Part shown: positions 1-6,032 of the stretch, one piece after another
How the letters are laid out: each line of letters starts with the position of its first letter
Position numbering within the stretch: the first letter of the stretch is position 1
NCBI GenBank assembly: GCA_005239795.1
Contig: SBBH01000068.1
Coordinates: 1 to 9,794 of the forward strand
Length of the DNA: 9,794 nucleotides
Source of the DNA: Planctomycetales bacterium
Lineage (GTDB): Bacteria > Planctomycetota > SBBH01
Reading direction: 5' to 3'
The notes under the pieces: model-generated
What the model was told of the DNA's origin: nothing
Databases searched by the model: none
What the model saw: only the letters and a program-made list of their open reading frames with translations
Translations under genes and position numbers: made by a program

Positions 1-16
1 GCGGAGGCGGCCGCGG

Positions 17-36
17 CTGCCCGCCTAGGCGGGCAG
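17..36. repeat. 20-bp perfect palindrome downstream of the toroid gene
   Basis: The ten bases CTGCCCGCCT are followed directly by their exact complement, giving a perfect GC-rich palindrome. It lies about 60 nt past the stop codon of the minus-strand gene ending at 97, where a transcript end could fall. No T-run follows on the minus strand, so it is not a standard intrinsic terminator. It could be a dispersed palindromic repeat or a transcript-stabilising hairpin. The remainder of 1-96 shows no gene. Confidence 0.6.
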
Positions 37-96
37 GGTGGGAGGAGCAACCCGGAGCTGAACTAGCATTTCACTGGACCAAAGAATGGGGGCAGG

Positions 97-942
97 TCAG
101 TCCGCCCAGGGGCGCCAGTGGATCGCTTCTGGCCCTTTGTCGGGCCAGGTCGGATAGGGATCTGTCCCAATCGTCCAGCTGTGTTCATCATAAACTGCTA
201 AATACCATAGCGTTTGGGCCATGTTAGAGATGGTACGGACTGAACCTTCCTTGACGCGCCATTTTCCCTGGTCGTCGTACTCCGGTGTGTACGTCCCCAC
301 CATGGTGCTGTAGTTATAGGCATGGTCGACGTTGTTCCAGGTGATGACCTCGCCGTCAGGAGCGGTCCATTTGGGCTTCTTAAGGTAGGCAGGCTGGACC
401 CACTTCCAGTGGTGAGCGGCCAGCTCGAGACAGACGGGGTCTCCAAAAAATTTGTACATTTGGACAAACCCCCACAAGCACCAGGCATATTGCCAGAAGC
501 TGACGTACTGAGCGCAGGGGGCTGCCTTGCGACCGCTCTGGCGCCATTGCCAATTGTCGGGCATCTCATACACACCGAGCGGACTGTCTTTGTTATAGTT
601 GAGAGCAAACCAAGCGATATTGTCCTCCACTCGATCCATGAGATAATTTTTAAGAGGATGCGTGTCGGGGGCCAACAACGCCGCCGTGGTCAGGGCGCTC
701 ATTCCCCAAGCGCTTTCGCGCCCAAAACTCTCGAATCGGCCGTTTTCATTGTCATTCCGGCAGACGAAGCACGCCCAGACGATCGCTTCCTCTAGAGGAA
801 AAGGGTTGGAGCCCAAAACAACCGACGTCACCCCTAAACGAGGCAAGTGCTTGGTATCCGGCTTATGCGGGTTGTCCACGTCAGGCTCGAATGTGATGTC
901 GTCCCCTTTCCAAAAAGGGTCGTCATAGGTCAATCCCAACAC
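97..942 (-). CDS. Helix-rich C-terminal half of a frameshifted protein, possible (alpha/alpha) toroid
   Basis: I do not recognise a named family. The 281-codon frame has a helix-rich, tryptophan-rich composition. Segments such as GRESAWGMSALTTAALL (about residue 75) and SFWQYAWCLWGFVQMYKFFGD (about 147-167, quoted approximately) look like the paired helices of an (alpha/alpha)6 toroid, as in six-hairpin glycosidases and polysaccharide lyases. That assignment is inference. The only start near the beginning is GTG at 942, with no Shine-Dalgarno sequence upstream. The frame stays open further upstream in a sensible reading (LRKNGVLGLTYDDP), and it overlaps the preceding gene by 20 nt in another frame. 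These facts suggest it is not an independent gene but the continuation of the 923-1747 frame after a +1 shift at the A/T run 947-951. Joined, the product would be about 550 aa. The protein ends PEAIHWRPWAD. Confidence 0.7.
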   Translation of the reverse strand: MLGLTYDDPFWKGDDITFEPDVDNPHKPDTKHLPRLGVTSVVLGSNPFPLEEAIVWACFVCRNDNENGRFESFGRESAWGMSALTTAALLAPDTHPLKNYLMDRVEDNIAWFALNYNKDSPLGVYEMPDNWQWRQSGRKAAPCAQYVSFWQYAWCLWGFVQMYKFFGDPVCLELAAHHWKWVQPAYLKKPKWTAPDGEVITWNNVDHAYNYSTMVGTYTPEYDDQGKWRVKEGSVRTISNMAQTLWYLAVYDEHSWTIGTDPYPTWPDKGPEAIHWRPWAD

Positions 943-1747
943 GCCGTTTTTGCGGAGATGGTTTGGAAAGACGCCGCTTCCATTTCATGTCGCCGGCCGC
1001 CACCACCCTCTCGCCGGCGAGCGAAGAACCGTTCATGAGCAGATACGCCCACCCGGGGCACGGACCGAGATCTTCGCGATCCCCTGTCGTGGGCATATTT
1101 CTATAGACGGGTCCGCAATTGAGCGGAATTCCCATCACCTGATTCTTGTCGAATCCCCCTCGGCGGCCGCCGGAATCCATAAGGTCCGCGATATAGGATG
1201 CCGCCTCGGCCTCCGTGACAGGCGTCTGGGTGCGAAGCGGCGGGATGAATCCCGCCTCCGCCAGATAATCCAGGGTCGGCGCGTCAGGACGGATCCTGAG
1301 ATCGGGAGGCGCCCTGCCGGCCCACCCCTCGACGCCCAAGCGCGTCTGATAAAAAAGGGTGCCGTTTGTCAGATGGGCCAGCGTCTTTTCTGAGTTCCCT
1401 TCGCCAAACTTGATCACCATCGAGTCATAAAACAGGTCGTGCTTGTTGTCGACATACCCGCAATTTTCAACAACGACCTGGACCTTGGCCCCCGAATATT
1501 CCGAGAAAAGTTGCCACCGGACGCGGACCTCGACCAACGGGTGCGGCACTCCCCTCCGGTCGATGGGCTTGAACACCCACTCGCATTCCCGCAGGAGATC
1601 CCCCCAAGCTCTGTCGGGCATCCGCACGATGGGATTCCCCGTATAGGCTAAATACAAGAGCCAGGCTATAGCGGTGCGATCGACCGAGACTGTGGAGACG
1701 CGACCATTTTTCTCGCGCAGCTCAAAGAAAAGTACCAAATCGTCCAC
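923..1747 (-). CDS. Beta-rich N-terminal half of the same frameshifted protein, unknown function
   Basis: The family is unrecognised. The start is GTG at 1747, supported by GAGG at 1755-1758 seven nt upstream and by an in-frame TAA about 30 nt upstream. There is no signal peptide. Residues about 65-135 alternate hydrophobic and polar residues as in a beta-sandwich (VEVRVRWQLF, AKVQVVVENCG). About residues 150-190 are proline-rich (APPDLRIRPDAPTLDYL). The frame then breaks down into basic residues (KWKRRLSKPSPQKRR) and stops at TGA 923-925. A +1 shift at the five-base A/T run 947-951 would join it to the helical frame ending at 97. A beta domain followed by an alpha/alpha toroid is an architecture known in carbohydrate-active enzymes, so a glycan role is possible but unproven. 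The gene lies 98 nt downstream of the propeller gene on the same strand and could be co-transcribed with it. The break may be a sequencing error in a homopolymer or a genuine pseudogene. Confidence 0.7.
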   Translation of the reverse strand: MDDLVLFFELREKNGRVSTVSVDRTAIAWLLYLAYTGNPIVRMPDRAWGDLLRECEWVFKPIDRRGVPHPLVEVRVRWQLFSEYSGAKVQVVVENCGYVDNKHDLFYDSMVIKFGEGNSEKTLAHLTNGTLFYQTRLGVEGWAGRAPPDLRIRPDAPTLDYLAEAGFIPPLRTQTPVTEAEAASYIADLMDSGGRRGGFDKNQVMGIPLNCGPVYRNMPTTGDREDLGPCPGWAYLLMNGSSLAGERVVAAGDMKWKRRLSKPSPQKRRVGIDL

Positions 1748-1845
1748 CAGATTTCCTCTGGAAAACCGGGGGTGTTACCGAGTGGATGCTCTCCCGGATC
1801 GGCCAAAATAGGTGGGCATGCAAATTATTCAGAGAAAAAAATATT

Positions 1846-3210
1846 CTATTGCTCAAGAACGAGCGACGAGTTGAAGTCAAAATTGGGATGGGCGACATAA
1901 GTGCGGTAATACCCGGCCGCGAAAACCTGCCCCGATACCGGATCGACGGCAACGCCCCAAAGTTCAGATCCGAAGGGGCCTTCGACCGTATGGCTGGGAT
2001 GGACCGAAAATTTCTTCGGGACGCCCATGACAGTCCAGGCATTTGTCACTGGGTTGAAACGTTGAATCATACCCTGATACCGATATTCTTTGACTTTGGT
2101 CTCATAGATGGTGATGCGGCCCGCGGCATAGAAGGTGCCGTCTGCTGCCTGGGCGATGTCGATGAGCTGGTTCATAAAATCACCGGCCGGCAGGATCGGC
2201 CCCGGATTCAAGGGAGCCAAAAGCTCCCACTGGTCAGAGGGCCAATCGAAACGGTAGGCCAAGCTCGTATAAGGCCCTCCCTGCGTCGGCCCGTGTGTGC
2301 CCACGAACATGATTTTGCCGTCGGCCAAGGAGGCTGAGCCGAACAAGGAGACATTGGGATTCGGTAGCAGATCCGGAGGAGGACCCGGGAGGACGGTCAC
2401 GGTGTTGCAGGGAGCGATTTCCAACACGATCGGTGTCGCGTCCACGAAGTTCTCGGAGTAGTTCGTCCCAGACGCGATGAACGTCCCATTCGGAAGTGCG
2501 GCAATAGAATTGGTTTGTTCTAAATTGGGCGACAGCTTGGGGACGGAAAGAATTTTATAAGTCTTCGACTGCTTCAGGCTGTACCTGACCAGAAGAGGTT
2601 CATAATCGAGAGCTCCCGCGCCGTCATCGGGAACTTGAAATCCGACGATCACAAAGCCGTCGGGATCAAGCGGATCGGCCGCTATATCCCGAAGGGAAAT
2701 TGTATTCCTCTTGGGAGGGTCGACGATGAGAAAGTCCCACTCCTGCGTGTCGTGGTGGTAACGAGCGATAACACCCTTGGAAACTGTGGCATGATCGGGA
2801 TCGGGCAACACTAGTCCGACGGCGACGAAATCGTTGTGCGGATCACCAGGGATGAAGGCCACTCCCTCTAATGCCTGATAAAGTTTCGGGTTATCCGTAA
2901 CGGGGGGAATTGGGATCTCGGTCCAGGCGGTGTCTCCGAGACCCTTCTCAATGACATAACCTCCCCAGTTGGCCCCGCCGACCTGAGGGTCGTGTACCCG
3001 CCCGACGGCCACCAGGGATCCGGCGCTGTTGGCGTCAATCGCCTGAAGGCGGATGTTGTCGTTATAGACACTGTTGGGATCGTCGGGAGTGAGTGGCGTT
3101 TCGTCTTGCGTGAACATGAACAAATCTTGATCTGGAGGAAATGCGGCAAAACCCAAGACCAGGACGCTGGCAATCATAGAAAGAGCGACCAGGACAACTT
3201 TTTTCTTCAT
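1846..3210 (-). CDS. Secreted protein, predicted seven-bladed beta-propeller
   Basis: I recognise the fold pattern but no named family. The N-terminus is a signal peptide: MKKK followed by a hydrophobic stretch (VVLVALSMIASVLVLGFAA), so the product is exported. No lipobox cysteine is present. The mature protein carries seven copies of a motif resembling L-x-x-[IV]-A...G-x-[FV]-x-A-x-G, starting near residues 55, 114, 173, 233, 290, 349 and 417. The spacing is 57-60 residues, except 68 before the last. Most copies end in an aromatic-rich strand such as TAWTEIP, QEWDFLI, DQWELLA or NAWTVMG. This matches one beta-propeller blade per repeat. The last copy ends at SSLVLEQ without that strand, so residues about 27-50 may close the ring. 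No catalytic signature is visible; a binding or scaffold role is inference. The start is set at 3210 rather than the in-frame ATG at 3222, because GGAGG lies 5 nt before 3210 and overlaps the upstream ATG. The split gene 923-1747 follows on the same strand. Confidence 0.85.
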   Translation of the reverse strand: MKKKVVLVALSMIASVLVLGFAAFPPDQDLFMFTQDETPLTPDDPNSVYNDNIRLQAIDANSAGSLVAVGRVHDPQVGGANWGGYVIEKGLGDTAWTEIPIPPVTDNPKLYQALEGVAFIPGDPHNDFVAVGLVLPDPDHATVSKGVIARYHHDTQEWDFLIVDPPKRNTISLRDIAADPLDPDGFVIVGFQVPDDGAGALDYEPLLVRYSLKQSKTYKILSVPKLSPNLEQTNSIAALPNGTFIASGTNYSENFVDATPIVLEIAPCNTVTVLPGPPPDLLPNPNVSLFGSASLADGKIMFVGTHGPTQGGPYTSLAYRFDWPSDQWELLAPLNPGPILPAGDFMNQLIDIAQAADGTFYAAGRITIYETKVKEYRYQGMIQRFNPVTNAWTVMGVPKKFSVHPSHTVEGPFGSELWGVAVDPVSGQVFAAGYYRTYVAHPNFDFNSSLVLEQ

Positions 3211-3215
3211 AGAAC

Positions 3216-3220
3216 CCTCC
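3216..3220 (-). promoter_or_regulatory. Shine-Dalgarno site fixing the propeller gene start
   Basis: GGAGG on the minus strand ends 5 nt before the ATG at 3210. It overlaps the earlier in-frame ATG at 3222, which therefore has no usable site of its own. This places the signal peptide directly at the N-terminus. Confidence 0.75.
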
Positions 3221-3252
3221 ATAGAACTCTACGATCTCAAGGCAACTCAACT

Positions 3253-3294
3253 AAAAAATTGAAGGCCTCGAATCTAGTGGCGCAGCGCCTTCAA
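3253..3294 (-). terminator. Intrinsic terminator-like hairpin before the propeller gene
   Basis: On the minus strand TTGAAGGC (3287-3294) and GCCTTCAA (3259-3266) form an 8-bp stem around a 20-nt loop, followed at once by six Ts (3253-3258). This is the form of a Rho-independent terminator for minus-strand transcription, about 100 nt past the transposase stop. It would isolate the transposase from the propeller gene, whose ATG is only 43 nt further on. Acting as an attenuator in the propeller leader is an alternative. I see no convincing promoter between the hairpin and the gene. Confidence 0.6.
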
Positions 3295-3363
3295 GGAAAC
3301 GGCCATTTCAACATTTTTGAGACGGCTAAAACGACACCACAAAAGTACACAAAAGAAAATAAC

Positions 3364-3396
3364 AAAAGAAAAAGAAAAAAAGAAAGGAGAAAGGGG
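3364..3396. other. 33-nt uninterrupted purine tract at the left end of the transposon
   Basis: Every plus-strand base from 3364 to 3396 is A or G, running into the left inverted-repeat arm. The right arm has a similar but shorter pyrimidine flank (TTTCTCTTTCTC around 4419-4430), so part of the tract may belong to the element's end. Confidence 0.7.
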
Positions 3397-3420
3397 TCAA
3401 GTCTCGTTTATAATATTTAG
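3387..3420 (+). repeat. Left inverted-repeat arm of the transposon
   Basis: The arm reads GAGAAAGGGGTCAAGTCT, two bases that differ from the other arm, TTTATAATATTT, then AG. It matches the complement of 4391-4424 at 31 of 34 positions. The transposase stop codon (TGA, 3397-3399 complement) and its last codons lie inside this arm, so the end sequence is also coding. Confidence 0.85.
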
Positions 3421-4359
3421 AAGGCGTTGAAGATCTTTTCCAAAAGCGCCATCCTTTTGCGCCTTCCATCCTGCTCGTCGGAAAGCCGTTGCCGCCGCAG
3501 GCGGGCTCATTCCCAATGCCTCCCCGATCTCCCGATGGCTCATCTGGCCGCATCGGCGCGCCAAGTACACCGCCGCTTCGCGAGGCCTAGCCCTCTCTTT
3601 TCTTCGGGGCCTCATCAATTCATCCTCCCCGATCCCATAACGCCGGCAAACCTCTTCACGAATCGTTTTCCAGGCCGCGCGCTTGGCATACCGGCGCGCC
3701 TCAGGGATCGGCTTCCCCCGCATCTTTTGGATCCGCTCCCTGTTCCGGTCGACAAATCGTTCCGGCCCAAGCAGGCCCGGCCAATTCGAACCGGCGAACC
3801 TTTGCATCAACCCTTCCGGAACCCCCTCTGCCACAAAAGAGGCCAGTTTCGCCGGCGACCGGGCAAACATCTCCAGCACCAGACGGGTTTCCAGCCATCG
3901 AGGCGGCTTTCCCCCTCCCTTCCCCAGGTAAGCCGCATGGCTCGTCCAACGGTGATCCTCCGGGCGAAAGACGATCCCCGCCCGGACGGGATTGAGATGG
4001 ATGTAGCGCACCAGTTCCAAGAGGTAGCTGTCCCGGTCCAGCAGGATCGCCTTGTATCTTCCCCGGAAGAGGGGCCCGTCCCGGCGGTGGCGGCGGTTGA
4101 AGCGTTGGGTGTAAATGCCGTTCAAATGCCGCATGAAGCGGGCCAGATTTCCCAGCGGCGTCTCCAACAGAAGGTGATAGTGGTTGTCCAGCAGACTGTA
4201 GGCATGCGCGCGCACCGCAAAATGGTCTGCGGCCTCCCCGAGAACGCCCAGAAACGACTTTCGGTCCCTGTCGTCCCGTACGATCGGCATTCGGGCCAAG
4301 CCCCGGTTCATCACATGGTAGAAACCGCCTTCAACCTCGATCCGAAGGGGTCGGCTCAC
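3397..4359 (-). CDS. REP-associated tyrosine transposase (Y1, HUH superfamily)
   Basis: This single-strand DNA transposase would nick and join DNA through a 5'-phosphotyrosine. The N-terminus SRPLRIEVEGGFYHVMNRG is the family hallmark. The metal-binding HUH motif is H60-Y61-H62 in LLDNHYHLLLE, and the likely nucleophile is Y119 in LVRYIHLNPVRAG. The C-terminal segment from about residue 262 (AAVYLARRCGQMSHREIGEALG) resembles the DnaA-type helix-turn-helix found at the end of many family members. At 320 aa it looks full length and intact. The start is GTG at 4359, forced by an in-frame TAG five codons upstream; no clear Shine-Dalgarno is visible, suggesting weak expression. The stop lies within the left repeat arm. 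The family is inferred to have domesticated members that mobilise REP sequences; only one arm pair is visible here, so activity cannot be judged. Confidence 0.93.
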   Translation of the reverse strand: MSRPLRIEVEGGFYHVMNRGLARMPIVRDDRDRKSFLGVLGEAADHFAVRAHAYSLLDNHYHLLLETPLGNLARFMRHLNGIYTQRFNRRHRRDGPLFRGRYKAILLDRDSYLLELVRYIHLNPVRAGIVFRPEDHRWTSHAAYLGKGGGKPPRWLETRLVLEMFARSPAKLASFVAEGVPEGLMQRFAGSNWPGLLGPERFVDRNRERIQKMRGKPIPEARRYAKRAAWKTIREEVCRRYGIGEDELMRPRRKERARPREAAVYLARRCGQMSHREIGEALGMSPPAAATAFRRAGWKAQKDGAFGKDLQRLLNIINET

Positions 4360-4390
4360 GAGTCGAGCCTAGCAAGAAAAAGGCGACATT

Positions 4391-4424
4391 CCAAATATTA
4401 TAAAATAGACTTGACCCCTTTCTC
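4391..4424 (-). repeat. Right inverted-repeat arm of the transposon
   Basis: On the minus strand this reads GAGAAAGGGGTCAAGTCT, two differing bases, TTTATAATATTT, then GG. It pairs with the arm at 3387-3420. It lies about 30 nt outside the transposase start and about 80 nt upstream of the selA start. Confidence 0.85.
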
Positions 4425-4436
4425 TTTCTCTATAAA
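4411..4436 (+). promoter_or_regulatory. Weak outward promoter-like pair facing selA
   Basis: TTGACC (4411-4416), part of the transposon arm, and TATAAA (4431-4436) resemble -35 and -10 boxes directed toward selA. Their spacing is only 14 bp, against an optimum near 17, so this is a weak candidate. Confidence 0.25.
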
Positions 4437-4461
4437 TGGGCCGTTCGCCCGCGCAAGCGCC

Positions 4462-4492
4462 TTTGGTGTTTGGTGTTTGGCGTTTGGCGTTT
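4462..4492 (+). repeat. Heptanucleotide tandem array (TTTGGYG)4 upstream of selA
   Basis: Two TTTGGTG units are followed by two TTTGGCG units and a partial TTT, in perfect 7-nt register. The array lies between the transposon end and the selA ATG. Because 7 is not a multiple of 3, the frame through it encodes FGVWRLAF-like residues, which falsely extend selA upstream. The same heptamer family recurs upstream of mgtE. Confidence 0.85.
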
Positions 4493-4504
4493 ATTCTGCC
4501 AAGG

Positions 4505-5914
4505 ATGCCGGGCACGAAATCGGCCGCAAAACGGGCCCCCCTGGCGGGGCTCCCCTCCGTCGACGCGATCCTGCACATCCCCCCCATTGCCGGACTCCTC
4601 CAGGAGGCGCCGCGCCTTCTCGTGGTCGACGCCGTGCGCGCGGCGATCGCGCGGGCGCGCAGTGCCGCCCTGAAGGAAAAGCGCCCTGGCCAAAGCGTTC
4701 CGGACGCCCCGATGCTCGCGCGCGAGGCCGCGTGCCTGCTCGCCGCCCAAAGGCGTAAGGGGCTCGTCAAAGTCATCAACGCCACCGGCGTCATCCTGCA
4801 CACGGGGTTGGGGCGCGCGCCGCTCTCAATCCGGGCGCGCTGGACCCTGGAGGCGCTCTCGGGGTATGGAAGCCTGGAGCTCGACATCGCCACGAACGAA
4901 CGCGGCCAGCGGGACGCCTATGTCGCGCGGCTCCTTTCGCGCCTGACGGGCGCCAACGATGCCTGCGTCGTGAACAACAACGCCGCCGCGACCCTGATCG
5001 CGCTCTCGAGCCTCGCCGCGGGAAAGGAAGTGATCGTGGCGCGAGGCCAGCTCGTCGAGATCGGCGGGTCGTTCCGCCTCCCCGACGTGATGGAGAAATC
5101 GGGCGCGAGACTGCGCGAGGTGGGGACCACCAACAAGGTGAGGTTGTCCGATTACGCCAAAGCGATCACAAAAAGCACCGGCCTTCTCATGCGTGTCCAC
5201 ACCTCCAACTACAAGATCATGGGATTCACCGACGACGTCCCGATCGAGGAGCTTGTGAAGCTGGGACGCCGCCGCAAGATCCCCGTGATGGACGACATCG
5301 GGAGCGGCGCCCTCATCGATTTCACGCGCTGGGGCCTGCCGGAGGAGCCGACCGCCCAACGGAGCGTCAAGGCGGGCGCCGACCTCATCTGCTTCAGCGG
5401 CGACAAGCTCCTGGGAGGCCCCCAGGCGGGAATCCTCATCGGGCGAAAGGCCACCATCGCTGCCGTCCGAAAAAATCCTTTCTACCGCGCCGTCCGGGTC
5501 GGGAAAACAACGCTCGCCCCTCTCCAGGCGACCCTCGAAAGCTATCTCGCCGGCGAGGAGACAGCCTCGCTCCAGATCCCGACCCTCTGGATGATCCGCC
5601 AGACGGAAACAGATCTTCGCAAGCGGGCCGAGTCGCTCGCAGGCCGGATCGCCGAGAGCGCCCCTTCCCTGACGGTCTCGACCGAGCGCGTCGACTCACA
5701 ACTGGGCTCCGGCTCCATGCCGACGCACAACCTCCCCAGCTGGGGGATCGCGATCACGACCCCGAAGGCTACGGATCTCGCCCGGCGCCTGCGGGACAAC
5801 GCCCCGCCGATCCTGGCGCGCGTCCAAAAGGGGAAGGTCCTCATGGATCTGCGCACGGTAGAGCCGGGGGAGGAGGCGGAGATCCTGAAGGCGTGCAGTG
5901 CCCTGACAGCCTGA
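4505..5914 (+). CDS. selA: L-seryl-tRNA(Sec) selenium transferase SelA
   Basis: SelA is a pyridoxal-phosphate enzyme that converts seryl-tRNA(Sec) to selenocysteinyl-tRNA(Sec) using selenophosphate, in the cytoplasm as a large homo-oligomer. The 469-aa product has family length. It shows the N-terminal LPSVDAIL segment, then VINATGVILHTGLGRAPLS (about 90-108), RGQLVEIGGSFRLPDVM (about 180-196) and EVGTTNK (about 205-211). The PLP lysine is K301 in CFSGDKLLGGPQAG. The ATG at 4505 is chosen because the frame upstream is the heptamer array rather than conserved protein; AAGG abuts the ATG, too close to be a good ribosome site. The gene ends with TGA. No selB, selC or selenoprotein is visible in the window. 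The transposon has inserted just upstream, so its native promoter may be altered. Confidence 0.96.
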   Translation: MPGTKSAAKRAPLAGLPSVDAILHIPPIAGLLQEAPRLLVVDAVRAAIARARSAALKEKRPGQSVPDAPMLAREAACLLAAQRRKGLVKVINATGVILHTGLGRAPLSIRARWTLEALSGYGSLELDIATNERGQRDAYVARLLSRLTGANDACVVNNNAAATLIALSSLAAGKEVIVARGQLVEIGGSFRLPDVMEKSGARLREVGTTNKVRLSDYAKAITKSTGLLMRVHTSNYKIMGFTDDVPIEELVKLGRRRKIPVMDDIGSGALIDFTRWGLPEEPTAQRSVKAGADLICFSGDKLLGGPQAGILIGRKATIAAVRKNPFYRAVRVGKTTLAPLQATLESYLAGEETASLQIPTLWMIRQTETDLRKRAESLAGRIAESAPSLTVSTERVDSQLGSGSMPTHNLPSWGIAITTPKATDLARRLRDNAPPILARVQKGKVLMDLRTVEPGEEAEILKACSALTA

Positions 5915-5966
5915 TCCTCGCCCGAAGTCCCATACCGAAACGGCCGATGTGTATAGTAAGGATGCT

Positions 5967-6025
5967 CTTGAGATTTGGCGTTTTGTTTTTCCTGCTTGGT
6001 GTTTGTCATTTGGTGTTTGGTGTTT
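5967..6025 (+). repeat. Degenerate heptanucleotide array upstream of mgtE
   Basis: Eight consecutive 7-nt units stay in register: CTTGAGA, TTTGGCG, TTTTGTT, TTTCCTG, CTTGGTG, TTTGTCA, then TTTGGTG twice, and a TTT remnant. It is the same family as at 4462-4492 but more decayed in its first half. It fills most of the 118-nt selA-mgtE gap and ends 7 nt before the mgtE ATG. No Shine-Dalgarno is visible in the gap. Confidence 0.75.
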
Positions 6026-6032
6026 TCCCCTG

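Larger units (their letters stand above)
3387..4424 (-). mobile_element. REP-type Y1 transposon with inverted-repeat ends
   Basis: A single transposase gene is bracketed by inverted arms at 3387-3420 and 4391-4424, identical at 31 of 34 positions. Y1 transposases of the IS200/REP-associated class normally recognise subterminal hairpins rather than simple terminal repeats, and REP-associated ones are often flanked by inversely oriented REP sequences; this arrangement fits the latter. The exact outer boundaries are uncertain because purine-rich similarity continues past the left arm and in complement past the right arm. I see no clear target-site duplication, as expected for Y1 transposition. 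The element lies between the divergently oriented propeller gene and selA. Confidence 0.75.

Noticed and set aside
923..925. In-frame TGA of the split gene as a selenocysteine codon, given selA in the window
   Set aside because: Read-through continues in a frame unlike the downstream protein, whereas a +1 shift 20-25 nt earlier gives a sensible continuation. TGA also acts as the stop for selA and the transposase.
945..955. Programmed ribosomal frameshift
   Set aside because: A +1 shift is needed. The site CCG CAA AAA CGG has no slow stop codon or known +1 signal, and a -1 slippery heptamer would give the wrong frame.
4436..4504. N-terminal extension of selA from the ATG at 4436
   Set aside because: The added 23 codons are mostly the translated heptamer array (FGVWRLAF) and do not resemble SelA.
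3427..4758. A long plus-strand open frame (443 codons) opposite the transposase
   Set aside because: It runs antisense to a clear transposase, crosses the right repeat arm and the heptamer array, and enters selA in another frame. Its residues are arginine/proline-rich, typical of a shadow in GC-rich DNA.
4462..6025. CRISPR-like repeats
   Set aside because: The units are 7 nt, directly abutting, with no spacers and no cas genes.
5949..6032. N-terminal extension of mgtE from the ATG at 5949
   Set aside because: The added 28 codons are translated heptamer repeat (SFGVWC) and not part of the MgtE N-domain.
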